Source of the DNA: M3007 sp964621185
GTDB taxonomy: Bacteria > Bacteroidota > Bacteroidia > Chitinophagales > Saprospiraceae
DNA: 64,000 nucleotides
Reading direction: 5' to 3'
Assembly (NCBI GenBank): GCA_964621185.1
Contig: CAZULM010000016.1
Location: forward strand, 1-64,000
Positions 40,124 through 47,698 of the stretch are shown one piece after another; within the stretch, counting starts at the first letter, position 1, and every line of letters starts with the position of its first letter. Made by a program: the position numbers and the translations under genes. The notes under the pieces are model-generated. The model made no database searches and had not been told where the DNA came from. It was given only the letters and a program-made list of their open reading frames with translations.

Positions 40124-41242
40124 TTAATGGAAAGTCCCAACAACGATGGTTTTGTTGTACACTTCCAGCAACCCTCTGCCGGTAGAAGATATTTCACCGA
40201 GGCTCAAAATGCCAAAAAGTTCTTTTTCGGGGCTGTCGATGACCAATTTGTCCCGAACAAGGTTCAGCTCTTGGGTAAATTCATCGTCGAGGAAATGCCT
40301 TCGCGTGATACAATCCACCACCAGGGTGGCATCTGATTGAATGGGTATCCCGACTTCCTTCCCACAGTCTTCAACGGCCATTTTTGCAGCCTGAAGCAGC
40401 GCATCCGCCTTGCCCTTCAAAACATGCAGCACGGTATTGGTCGGCACTTCGGCGATACAAACGATGGAGTCGTTGTCGCCAATGGTCAGCGGGTCGCGCA
40501 CGACATCATCTTCTTTTTCGCGCAGCATCCCCAGCGGATAGCCTTTGGCCATGCTGGCGAAATTTCCTATGTCCAACTTGATGCCGCAATCTTCTTCTAT
40601 TATCCTGCTGTAAACAGTGAGCGCAGGTTCCCAATTGAGCTCCAGGATGACGTTTCTTTTCGTCTTTGTTGCCACCAGGGGGCCGGCCAAGTGCTGCCAG
40701 CCATGCCTCACACCCAGGCTAACCTGATTCTTAACCACGCACACCACGGCTGCATCTGCATAAAAACCCTCGTTAGTGAAAACACAGGGCCGCTGCTCCA
40801 GGCTGATAGACCCGGCGCCGCCGCCGATGAACACGCAATGCTCGCCCAACAAGTTGTTGACATGGTCTAGGAACCCGCCCATGTTCTGGCTGAGGCCGTC
40901 GAGGAAAACCACCGCTGTGCCGCCCCCGAGATAGTCCGGGTATTCTTGCGTCGGGAACCCGCTGAATCGCGCAGCAGTCAAGTCTTTGGTCAGGAACGGC
41001 TTCCACAATACCTGGAATTTTTTGACGATGCACCCGGTTGTCGTGCTTTGGTTGCCGTAAACCAGCCCCGGGAAAACCCCTCCAAAAAAGGTGACGCCCA
41101 TTTTTTTCAGCGCACCGATCAGGGCAGGTATGTCTGGTGCGTCTTGCTCCCCGAAAAGCAGCATGACCGCCTCCCCGGCTTCGGGTTTTAGCGACTCGAT
41201 GTATTGGCTGATGTTGTTAGTATTACAGGGAAGCAGGAGCAT
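40124..41242 (-). CDS. FIST N/FIST C domain sensory protein
   Basis: 372 residues from the ATG at 41242; a longer frame to 41320 would overlap the upstream gene and is unlikely. The C-terminal part shows the FIST_C pattern, with LGMLREKEDD, DPLTIGDNDSIVCIAE and the ending LGEIS...LLEVYNKTIVVG. The N-terminal half fits FIST_N (EAVMLLFGEQ, FFGGVFPGLVYG, VVFLDGLS). FIST domains are proposed small-ligand sensors and are often coded beside histidine kinases or diguanylate cyclases. Here the gene sits between a sigma-54 activator (22 bp gap) and a hybrid kinase (32 bp gap), so it probably feeds a ligand signal into that relay. No transmembrane segment is visible. Confidence 0.9.
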   Translation of the reverse strand: MLLLPCNTNNISQYIESLKPEAGEAVMLLFGEQDAPDIPALIGALKKMGVTFFGGVFPGLVYGNQSTTTGCIVKKFQVLWKPFLTKDLTAARFSGFPTQEYPDYLGGGTAVVFLDGLSQNMGGFLDHVNNLLGEHCVFIGGGAGSISLEQRPCVFTNEGFYADAAVVCVVKNQVSLGVRHGWQHLAGPLVATKTKRNVILELNWEPALTVYSRIIEEDCGIKLDIGNFASMAKGYPLGMLREKEDDVVRDPLTIGDNDSIVCIAEVPTNTVLHVLKGKADALLQAAKMAVEDCGKEVGIPIQSDATLVVDCITRRHFLDDEFTQELNLVRDKLVIDSPEKELFGILSLGEISSTGRGLLEVYNKTIVVGTFH

Positions 41243-41264
41243 GGTGTGGAAGGTTTGACGATGC

Positions 41265-42632
41265 CTATTGGCTGCGCATTTTGTTTTGTTGTAACAGTCG
41301 GTAGATGGTTGATTTCCCAATGTCCAGTTTGTTGGCCACGGCTTGCACGTTGTCGCTGTACTTTTCGAGGTAGTGCATGACGATTTGCGCCTTGTACTGT
41401 TCCATGGTTATATTTTGCTCGAAGAACCCGGGCTCCTTTGCCATGCTGCTGAACTGAATGTCTTCAGCTTCGATCACCTTGCCTGTGGCCAAAACGCAGG
41501 CAAGCTCCACCACAGCCAACAGTTCCCTGACGTTGCCCGGATAATGGTGCCCAAGGAGCTTGTTTTTGGCCGCTTTTGAAAACTCCATGCCTTTCCTGCT
41601 TTGTTGCTTGCTGAAATCTCCCAGAAATTTTTGGGCCATCAGCAGTATGTCGTTCCCGCGCTCGCGCAAGGGGGGCAACTTGATGTTCAGCCCGAGCAGC
41701 CGGTAATAGAGATCTTCCCTGAAATTGCCTTTCCGAACCTCCTGCGTCAGGTCTTTGTGCGTTGCCACGATAAGCCGAGCGTCGAACGGGATAGTGGCAT
41801 CGCCGCCCAGGCGGAAGAACTCCCGTTCCTGCAGCGCCCGCAACAGTTTGGCCTGGATGCTGATGTCGAGCTCGGCAATCTCATCGAGAAACAGGGTGCC
41901 GCCGTTTGACAGCTCGAACAACCCTTTTTTTCGCGCCAATGCGCCCGTAAAAGCCCCCTTTTCATAGCCAAACAACTCGCTCTCCAGCAGCTCCCTGGGA
42001 ATGGCGCTCATGCTGAGCGCGATGAACGGCCCGGGACGCCGGGCGGAATTGTGGTGTATGAGCTTAGCCACCACCTCCTTGCCCGTGCCAGATTCCCCTT
42101 GAATTGACACGTTTATGCTTGAACTGGCTGCCTTTTCGATAAGGCGGCCTACCCGGAGCATCGCCTCGCTTTGCCCGATCAACTGCTTGCTGAAATCGTA
42201 CTTTTCAACCAGCTCGGCCTTCAATGTGGCCAGCTCCCTTTTCAAGCCTATCTTTTCCCTAAGGTGCGATAATGTATTGGTCAGGCGCTCCTTTGTGTCT
42301 TCATCCTTTATGATATAATCAAAAGCACCTTCTTTCAACAGCCTTACCGCGACTTTTAGGTCTTTTTGGCCTGACAATATCACAACGCCAGTCTCTTGGT
42401 TAAAAGCCATGACTTTTTGGAGTACCTGTTCGCCGGAAATGTCGGGCAGGGAATAGTCGAGTGAAATGATGTCGGGGCCAAGGCTGAGGTTTGCCAGACA
42501 TTCCCTGCCCGTGGAAAAAACATGGACTTCATGCTCGGGGTCGCGCTCAACGATATACCTGACCAAGCGTTGATATACTGGGTCGTCTTCTACAATAAAT
42601 ACCCGAATTGGTTGATCTTTCGCCATGCTCAT
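41265..42632 (-). CDS. NtrC-family sigma-54-dependent response regulator
   Basis: 455 residues: receiver (about 8-125) with acidic pair Glu15-Asp17, phospho-acceptor Asp59 in ISLDYSLPD and Lys109; AAA+ domain with Walker A GESGTGKE (179-186), the sigma-54-contacting loop GAFTGA (226-231) and Walker B GGTLFLDEIAEL; and a C-terminal Fis-type helix-turn-helix (VQAVANKLDIGKSTIYRLLQ). All parts needed for an RpoN enhancer-binding activator are present. An in-frame ATG two codons in is an equally good start. It leads the operon with the FIST and hybrid kinase genes and is preceded by a sigma-54 promoter match, so it may activate its own transcription. Confidence 0.95.
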   Translation of the reverse strand: MSMAKDQPIRVFIVEDDPVYQRLVRYIVERDPEHEVHVFSTGRECLANLSLGPDIISLDYSLPDISGEQVLQKVMAFNQETGVVILSGQKDLKVAVRLLKEGAFDYIIKDEDTKERLTNTLSHLREKIGLKRELATLKAELVEKYDFSKQLIGQSEAMLRVGRLIEKAASSSINVSIQGESGTGKEVVAKLIHHNSARRPGPFIALSMSAIPRELLESELFGYEKGAFTGALARKKGLFELSNGGTLFLDEIAELDISIQAKLLRALQEREFFRLGGDATIPFDARLIVATHKDLTQEVRKGNFREDLYYRLLGLNIKLPPLRERGNDILLMAQKFLGDFSKQQSRKGMEFSKAAKNKLLGHHYPGNVRELLAVVELACVLATGKVIEAEDIQFSSMAKEPGFFEQNITMEQYKAQIVMHYLEKYSDNVQAVANKLDIGKSTIYRLLQQNKMRSQ

Positions 42633-42671
42633 AAGGCGGGTGTTCGCCAGATTGCTTTCAAAATTATTTGC

Positions 42672-42687
42672 TGCAAATGCAGTGCCG
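42672..42687 (-). promoter_or_regulatory. Candidate sigma-54 (-24/-12) promoter
   Basis: On the minus strand the sequence reads CGGCAC, TGCAT, TTGCA. This matches TGGCAC-N5-TTGCA with one mismatch and has the required GG-N10-GC spacing. The start site would fall near 42661, about 28 bases before the ATG of the sigma-54 activator gene. Match found by eye. Confidence 0.5.
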
Positions 42688-42725
42688 AAAGTAGGAAATT
42701 TATGGCATTCGGATATCCCGGGCTA

Positions 42726-43475
42726 TTAAAAAGCAGTGAACAGCTCCGGAGCGACTTGCGTCAACACCTCGATGGGATACAGCGAACGCCCTTCCCGCCC
42801 TCGGTCGCCGGACAGCAGTATGTTGCCATAGCGCTTGTAATCGCCCCAGGCATTGGTGAATTTGGGCTCAGCATCGGTGCTTTTTTCAAAATAGGCCCAT
42901 TGTGTTACCAGCCGCGACTCGTTGTCCACCCATACTTTGTACTTGTTTTGCGGGGTAACGCCTACATTGTCGAAAGTCAGCTGCAACAAATCAGCCTTTC
43001 GCCCGTCTTCGGTATTGCTTTTCCCCAGGTACTTGAGCGTCACACCGGGGTCGAGCAGCTTGAAGGGCATCACCAGCCAATAAGCGTCGTTGATCCAGGC
43101 TTCTTTGCCCATTTTCAGGTATTTGGCCAAGGAATCGGGATGGGTTTGCACTATCCCGTCGAGCTGTACTTTCCCGGTGCCGTCGTTCAGGTTCACGATG
43201 ACTTTGCGCGGCTTTTTCAGCCATTCTATGCGGACCCATCCACTCCATTTGTCCCAAACCAGGGTACGGGAGCCGAAGAAGTTCCAGGAAATGAACCGCG
43301 TATTGGCCCAGGCTTCCTCGCCGCCCATGGCCAACATCACTTCTTTCGCGATTTCAATGGCTTTTTTGTCGGAACTCCCAGGATCGGCCTGATTGTTTTC
43401 CGTTTTTTGAGAAAATGAGAGCAGCGAAAACAACAGCAACGCAGCGAAAGGCAGTATTTTGTGAAAATATTTCAT
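42726..43475 (-). CDS. Secreted protein of unknown function, LolA-like/DUF6503-like
   Basis: 249 residues from the ATG at 43475, chosen because it begins a clear Sec signal peptide (MKYFHKILPFAALLLFS, cleavage near SFSQ) and because a promoter-like box lies upstream at 43530-43557; the longer frame has no signal character. The mature part has alternating strands with RFISWNFFGSRTLVWDKW, LLQLTFDNVGV and KYKVWVDNESRLVTQWAYF, the pattern of Bacteroidota proteins with a LolA/LppX-like half-barrel. That would imply periplasmic handling of a lipid or lipoprotein, but this is inference from strand pattern. It is divergent from rarA. Confidence 0.6.
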   Translation of the reverse strand: MKYFHKILPFAALLLFSLLSFSQKTENNQADPGSSDKKAIEIAKEVMLAMGGEEAWANTRFISWNFFGSRTLVWDKWSGWVRIEWLKKPRKVIVNLNDGTGKVQLDGIVQTHPDSLAKYLKMGKEAWINDAYWLVMPFKLLDPGVTLKYLGKSNTEDGRKADLLQLTFDNVGVTPQNKYKVWVDNESRLVTQWAYFEKSTDAEPKFTNAWGDYKRYGNILLSGDRGREGRSLYPIEVLTQVAPELFTAF

Positions 43476-43529
43476 GGTCAATAATTGTCGTTGCGGGCAA
43501 ATGTCCGAACCAGAGCCGGTATTTTCGCC

Positions 43530-43557
43530 CAAAATTAATGGTAAACCAAACACACAA
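43530..43557 (-). promoter_or_regulatory. Bacteroidota-type promoter for the secreted protein gene
   Basis: On the minus strand: TTG (43557-43555), 17 bases, then TAATTTTG (43537-43530), matching TTG-N17-23-TAnnTTTG. Predicted start is near 43523, about 48 bases before the ATG at 43475. It lies in the 90-bp divergent gap with rarA. Confidence 0.6.
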
Positions 43558-43565
43558 GCAACAAT

Positions 43566-44840
43566 ATGGTTCCCCTCGCCGAACGAATGCGCCCCCAAAC
43601 CCTTGCCGCCTACGTCGGCCAGCAGCACCTCGTGGGCGAAGGCGCGGTGCTGCGGCAAGCCATTGAACGGGGCAAAATCCCCTCATTTATCCTTTGGGGC
43701 CCGCCGGGCGTGGGCAAAACGACCTTAGCCCATTTGATCGCCAAGCTGCTGAACAAGCCTTTTTTCCAACTTTCAGCCATCAACGCCGGCGTAAAAGACA
43801 TCCGTGACGCCATCGAGAGCGCCGACAAGCAAAATCTTTTCCAGCAAAAAGGAGCCATCCTGTTTATCGATGAAATCCACCGCTTCTCCAAAAGCCAACA
43901 GGATGCACTGCTCGGCGCGGTGGAAAAAGGCATCGTCACCCTCATCGGCGCTACCACCGAAAATCCTTCCTTTGAGGTGATTCCGGCGCTTTTGTCGCGC
44001 TGCCAGGTGTACGTGCTAAACCACCTCAGCAAAGAAGAACTGATCGGCTTAGTTGACCGCGCAATGGCGGAAGACGAATTCCTGAAAAACGCAGGCATCG
44101 AAATCGCGGAGTACGAAGCCCTGCTGCTTTATTCCGGCGGCGATGCCCGGCGGCTGCTCAATGCCCTGGAATTGATCGCCAATTGCCGCACGCCTGAGGC
44201 CACCTTCAAGGTCACCAATGAGCTGGTGCGGGAGCTTATCCAGCAGAATTCGGCGCTGTACGACAAAACTGGAGAACAGCACTACGACATCATTTCAGCT
44301 TTTATCAAAAGTATGCGCGGCAGCGACCCCAATGCCTCCGTGTATTGGCTCGCCCGCATGCTCGACGGGGGCGAGGACATTGAGTTCATCGCCCGGCGTA
44401 TGGTCATACTTGCCTCGGAAGACATCGGCCTTGCCAACCCCAACGCCCTCCTGCTCGCCACCACCACCATGGACGCCATTCGCATGATCGGGATGCCCGA
44501 AGCGCGTATCATCCTGTCGCAATGCGCCATCTACCTCGCCACCTCGCCCAAGAGCAATGCCAGCTACATGGCCATCGGAAAGGCTTACCAGCTGATAAAG
44601 CAAACCGGCAGCCTGCCCGTGCCGCTGCACCTGCGCAACGCACCCACAAAACTGATGGAAGAACTCAATTACGGATCCGGCTACCAGTACGCCCACGATT
44701 TTAAAGGCAACTTCGTGCAACAGGACAATTTGCCCAAGGACATTGATGGATCCGTGCTCTACGAACCGGGCGACAACCCCACCGAAGAGCGGGTAAGGGC
44801 AAAATTGCGCGACGATTGGAAAGGAAAATACAAGTATTGA
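43566..44840 (+). CDS. rarA: Replication-associated recombination protein A (RarA/MgsA), AAA+ ATPase
   Basis: 424 residues, the usual length. Walker A GPPGVGKT is at 45-52, Walker B AILFIDEIHRF near 97-107, and sensor 1 LIGATTENPSFEV near 127-138. The C-terminal half carries the family's tetramerisation region (YWLARMLDGGEDIEFIARRM, ASEDIGLANP, YPLIKQ-like AYQLIKQTGS, YGSGYQYAHDF). RarA acts at stalled replication forks and is related to the clamp loader; in other bacteria it interacts with SSB. Starts at the first ATG after the divergent promoter gap; stands alone on its strand. Confidence 0.95.
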   Translation: MVPLAERMRPQTLAAYVGQQHLVGEGAVLRQAIERGKIPSFILWGPPGVGKTTLAHLIAKLLNKPFFQLSAINAGVKDIRDAIESADKQNLFQQKGAILFIDEIHRFSKSQQDALLGAVEKGIVTLIGATTENPSFEVIPALLSRCQVYVLNHLSKEELIGLVDRAMAEDEFLKNAGIEIAEYEALLLYSGGDARRLLNALELIANCRTPEATFKVTNELVRELIQQNSALYDKTGEQHYDIISAFIKSMRGSDPNASVYWLARMLDGGEDIEFIARRMVILASEDIGLANPNALLLATTTMDAIRMIGMPEARIILSQCAIYLATSPKSNASYMAIGKAYQLIKQTGSLPVPLHLRNAPTKLMEELNYGSGYQYAHDFKGNFVQQDNLPKDIDGSVLYEPGDNPTEERVRAKLRDDWKGKYKY

Positions 44841-44957
44841 AACGCCAAAAAAATTAAATTTTGCATCTATTGAAATAAGTAGGCGATAAACCGCTTTTTA
44901 TGCTCTTAAATATACTTACTGTGCCGAGAATTATACATACACCAAAACTCATCTCCC

Positions 44958-45521
44958 ATGAAATTCCTGTTACTTACCGGCACTGCAGGAGGGTTCATTA
45001 TCCTCAATATTACCTTTCTACCGGCTCAGGCAGCCGATTCAACCACCAATCCGGTGGCTCACCCGCCCGCCAAACAAAATACGGCCGAGAAAGCTGACGA
45101 CGGCAGCTTTTGGCTTTGGCGCGATGCCAGCATCAGCGGCGGCCAGCTTACACTCCCTTTCAAAATTCGGGAAAGCCCCGAAAACCACACGTTCCGGCTC
45201 ACCACGGATGTTACCCTTGGCGGCTATGTGGGCTATACCCGCAAAATTTCCAAAAAGAAAGGATTTTACGTGACGGTACCGCTTACCGCCGGGCTGACTT
45301 TTATCAACCTCACCAACAACAACACCGCTGTTGCCCTCACGGAATCGGATGCCGAGGTGATCCCTGGGCTTACCTGGAGCACCGGGCTGATCTTTCAAAT
45401 GGAACAATACAGTTTCGGCCTGATGATCGGGAAAGACTATGCCAGCGAAGTGGGCGACCAATGGCAATACCACGGGAAACTGTGGTGGTCATTTGGGATC
45501 GGGTTTGTTTTTTTACAGTAA
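44958..45521 (+). CDS. Small secreted, probably outer-membrane beta-barrel protein of unknown function
   Basis: 187 residues with a signal peptide (MKFLLLTGTAGGFIILN, cleavage after PAQA). A Pro/Lys-rich linker (about 30-45) is followed by alternating strands of aromatic and polar residues (HTFRLTTDVTLGGYVGY, KGFYVTVPLTAGLTFINL, YSFGLMIGKDY) and a terminal aromatic stretch ending WWSFGIGFVFLQ. A C-terminal aromatic-rich strand and alternation suggest a small OMP barrel. No family recognised. Only 11 bp separates its stop from the convergent permease gene. Confidence 0.65.
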   Translation: MKFLLLTGTAGGFIILNITFLPAQAADSTTNPVAHPPAKQNTAEKADDGSFWLWRDASISGGQLTLPFKIRESPENHTFRLTTDVTLGGYVGYTRKISKKKGFYVTVPLTAGLTFINLTNNNTAVALTESDAEVIPGLTWSTGLIFQMEQYSFGLMIGKDYASEVGDQWQYHGKLWWSFGIGFVFLQ

Positions 45522-45532
45522 AAGAAGCCCGC

Positions 45533-46774
45533 CTACTCGTAGCGCAAAGACTCGATCGGATCCAGCCTTGCCGCCTTCATCGCCGGATAAAAACCCGACA
45601 CGATGCCAACCACCATGCACAGCGAGAAGCCAAGGAACATCCAGCCCCAGGGTATCAGGAAAGTGCCGCCAAGGATAGGTGTAACAATATTGCCCATCAA
45701 AATGCCCAGGAATATGCCGACAAGCCCGCCGATCTGGCAAATCACGATGGCTTCTGTCAAAAATTGTGACAAAATACTGCGACGGGTAGCGCCAAGCGCC
45801 TTGTAAATCCCGATCTCGCGGGTGCGCTCCGTGACGCTCACCAGCATGATGTTCATCAGTCCGATGGCAGCCCCAAGCAAAGTCATGAGGCCGATGGCCA
45901 CCGCGGCAAGGCGAAGGGTGGTGGTGTTTTCTTTTAAAATGGCGACGATGCTGTTGCTCGCAAATACTTCAAAATCATCCTCCTCCCCAGGCCGGAGGCC
46001 GCGCACCTGGCGGAACAAGCCTGTCGCTTCCGACTGCGCCGCTTCGAAATTGGTGGCATCTGGCACGGAAACGATCAGGAAATAGTCCTTGTCGTCGCCC
46101 CCGCCGTAAATGGATTTTACATTGACCAGCGGTGCGTATATCTTTCGGTCGCTCGATTCGTTCATGCTTGAGCCTTTGGAAGCCATGATCCCGACCACCC
46201 GGTAGCGCCGGCTGTTGATGCTGATGACCTGGTCCAATGCTTTTTCATTTTTACCATCGAACAGGGTTTTTACGATGTCGGAACCGATCACGGCAATGGA
46301 AGCGCCGCTTTCAACTTCCGCTTTGGAGAAATTGCGCCCCAATTCAATATCTACCCCTTTGGCGTCCATGAAATTCTCGTCGGCGCCGTTGAACGTCACG
46401 TTGGGATTGCTCTTTTTTTCGCCAAACTTAACCACTGCACTGCCCGATCCATAACAGCCAACCGCTACTTTTGCCGGGAAATTGAAACGCTCTTTGAACT
46501 CTGTAGCCTGGCGGTAATTGACGGCTTCGGCCCGTTTCGCTGTTTTGCCGCCCCTGTTCGACTTCACCTCGCCCCATTTTCGCTCGATGCTGAACGAATT
46601 GGCGCCCAAGCCCGACAGGTTGTCGCTCAGCGAAAACGCAATGGCATCAATGGCTGTTAATATACCCACCAGGGCCATGATGCCAAAAGCAATGATGAGC
46701 AAAGTGAGCACAGCCCGCATCAGGTTGGCGCGGATGTTTTGGAAAGCCATGCTGAGTATCTCGTGGAAGGGCAT
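45533..46774 (-). CDS. ABC transporter permease, MacB/FtsX type
   Basis: 413 residues starting MPFHEILSMAFQNIR at 46774. A longer frame to 46831 only translates the 8-bp repeat leader and is rejected. Pattern: N-terminal membrane helix (AVLTLLIIAFGIMALVG), a large periplasmic MacB_PCD domain (about 50-260, with SSMNESSDRKIYAPLVNVK), then three C-terminal helices of the FtsX domain with TERTREIGIYKALGATRRSIL and the ending FYPAMKAARLDPIESLRYE. Such permeases pair with a MacB/LolD-type ATPase and work in efflux or lipoprotein release. No ATPase gene is adjacent here, so the partner must be elsewhere. Confidence 0.92.
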   Translation of the reverse strand: MPFHEILSMAFQNIRANLMRAVLTLLIIAFGIMALVGILTAIDAIAFSLSDNLSGLGANSFSIERKWGEVKSNRGGKTAKRAEAVNYRQATEFKERFNFPAKVAVGCYGSGSAVVKFGEKKSNPNVTFNGADENFMDAKGVDIELGRNFSKAEVESGASIAVIGSDIVKTLFDGKNEKALDQVISINSRRYRVVGIMASKGSSMNESSDRKIYAPLVNVKSIYGGGDDKDYFLIVSVPDATNFEAAQSEATGLFRQVRGLRPGEEDDFEVFASNSIVAILKENTTTLRLAAVAIGLMTLLGAAIGLMNIMLVSVTERTREIGIYKALGATRRSILSQFLTEAIVICQIGGLVGIFLGILMGNIVTPILGGTFLIPWGWMFLGFSLCMVVGIVSGFYPAMKAARLDPIESLRYE

Positions 46775-46780
46775 CTTGTT

Positions 46781-46825
46781 TAATGTGATAATTTGATAAT
46801 GTGATAATTTGATAATTTGATAATT
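46781..46825 (-). repeat. 8-bp tandem repeat leader (TCAAATTA/TCACATTA), five and a half units
   Basis: On the plus strand the units are taatgtga, taatttga, taatgtga, taatttga, taatttga and taatt, with no indels. The array ends six bases before the ATG of the permease gene at 46774. The unit next to the start, read on the coding strand, is TCACATTA. The same kind of array precedes the gene at 54609. Confidence 0.9.
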
Positions 46826-46936
46826 GGGCATCGAGATTCAAATGTAGCAGTTGTGCGCCGAAGCCGTAGCTGAATTAGAGGCAAAGGTTTTTATATTCGA
46901 TGAAATGCAGCGTTTGGGGGATTTAAAAATACTTTT

Positions 46937-47698
46937 ATGATGGATGATTCGTCAAAAATACTGATAAAACCGCAAGTCTTTGCGCCGTTTGAGGGCGTTT
47001 CTGCGGGGCAGAGCACCCGGCACGGCGGCGTGAGCCCTGCCCCGTATTTTACCTTGAATTTGGGCAAAAGCACGGGCGATTCCCCGGAAAACGTGGCGGA
47101 AAACCGCCGCCGCTTTGCCGCAGCCCTGGGCTTCGACGCGGGCCAAATGGCCTGGTCGCGGCAGGTGCACGGCGATGCCATAAAACGGGTGACAGCCCCC
47201 GGCGGCGACGCAGGCTACGATGCGCTGGTGACCAACGTGCCAGGCATCCTACTGGTTGTTTCCGTGGCCGATTGCAGTTCCATTCTGATTTATGACCGGG
47301 AAAACAAAGCCATGGCCGCCATTCACGCAGGCTGGAAAGGCAGCGCAGCAGGCATCGTGGCCAAAACCCTGAAACTGATGGCACTGGAATACGGCAGCAA
47401 AGGCGCCAATTGCTATGCGTACCTGGGCGCCTGCATCAGCGCCGAGGCATTTGAAGTGGACGAGGATGTGGCTTCACAATTCGCGGCCCCCTTCAAACGC
47501 TACGACGCATCCCGGCAGAAGTATTTGGTCGACCTCAAGAAGGTAAACGCTGCAGGCTGCCTGGAATTCGGGATACCGGCTGGGCAAATTGAAATGTCTG
47601 CATTTTGCACAGTACTGGACAATAAGGATTTTTTTTCGCACCGGAAGGAGAAGGGGGTTACGGGGCGGGGTATGGTGGGGATTGGGTTGCGGGTTTAG
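46937..47698 (+). CDS. pgeF: Peptidoglycan editing factor / purine nucleoside phosphorylase family (laccase-domain, YfiH/YlmD)
   Basis: 253 residues, usual length. The zinc-binding residues expected for the family are in place: His78 in SRQVHGD, Cys113 in SVADCSS and His130 in AAIHAGWKG. Also visible are STRHGGVSPAPYFTLNLG near the N-terminus and the late SAFCTVLDNKDFFSHRK. Family members phosphorolyse or deaminate purine nucleosides (adenosine, inosine), and E. coli PgeF (YfiH) helps keep wrong amino acids out of the peptidoglycan stem. Cytosolic, no signal. Its last four bases overlap the end of the convergent gene at 47695, with no room for a terminator between them. Confidence 0.93.
   Translation: MMDDSSKILIKPQVFAPFEGVSAGQSTRHGGVSPAPYFTLNLGKSTGDSPENVAENRRRFAAALGFDAGQMAWSRQVHGDAIKRVTAPGGDAGYDALVTNVPGILLVVSVADCSSILIYDRENKAMAAIHAGWKGSAAGIVAKTLKLMALEYGSKGANCYAYLGACISAEAFEVDEDVASQFAAPFKRYDASRQKYLVDLKKVNAAGCLEFGIPAGQIEMSAFCTVLDNKDFFSHRKEKGVTGRGMVGIGLRV

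Noticed and set aside
41243..41320. Longer start for the FIST protein
   Set aside because: It would overlap the end of the sigma-54 activator gene by 56 bases, and the added residues do not fit the FIST_N domain.
46775..46831. N-terminal extension of the permease (start at 46831)
   Set aside because: The extra 19 residues (NYQIIKLSHYQII) are only the 8-bp repeat array translated; the true N-terminus begins MPFHEILSMAFQNIR.
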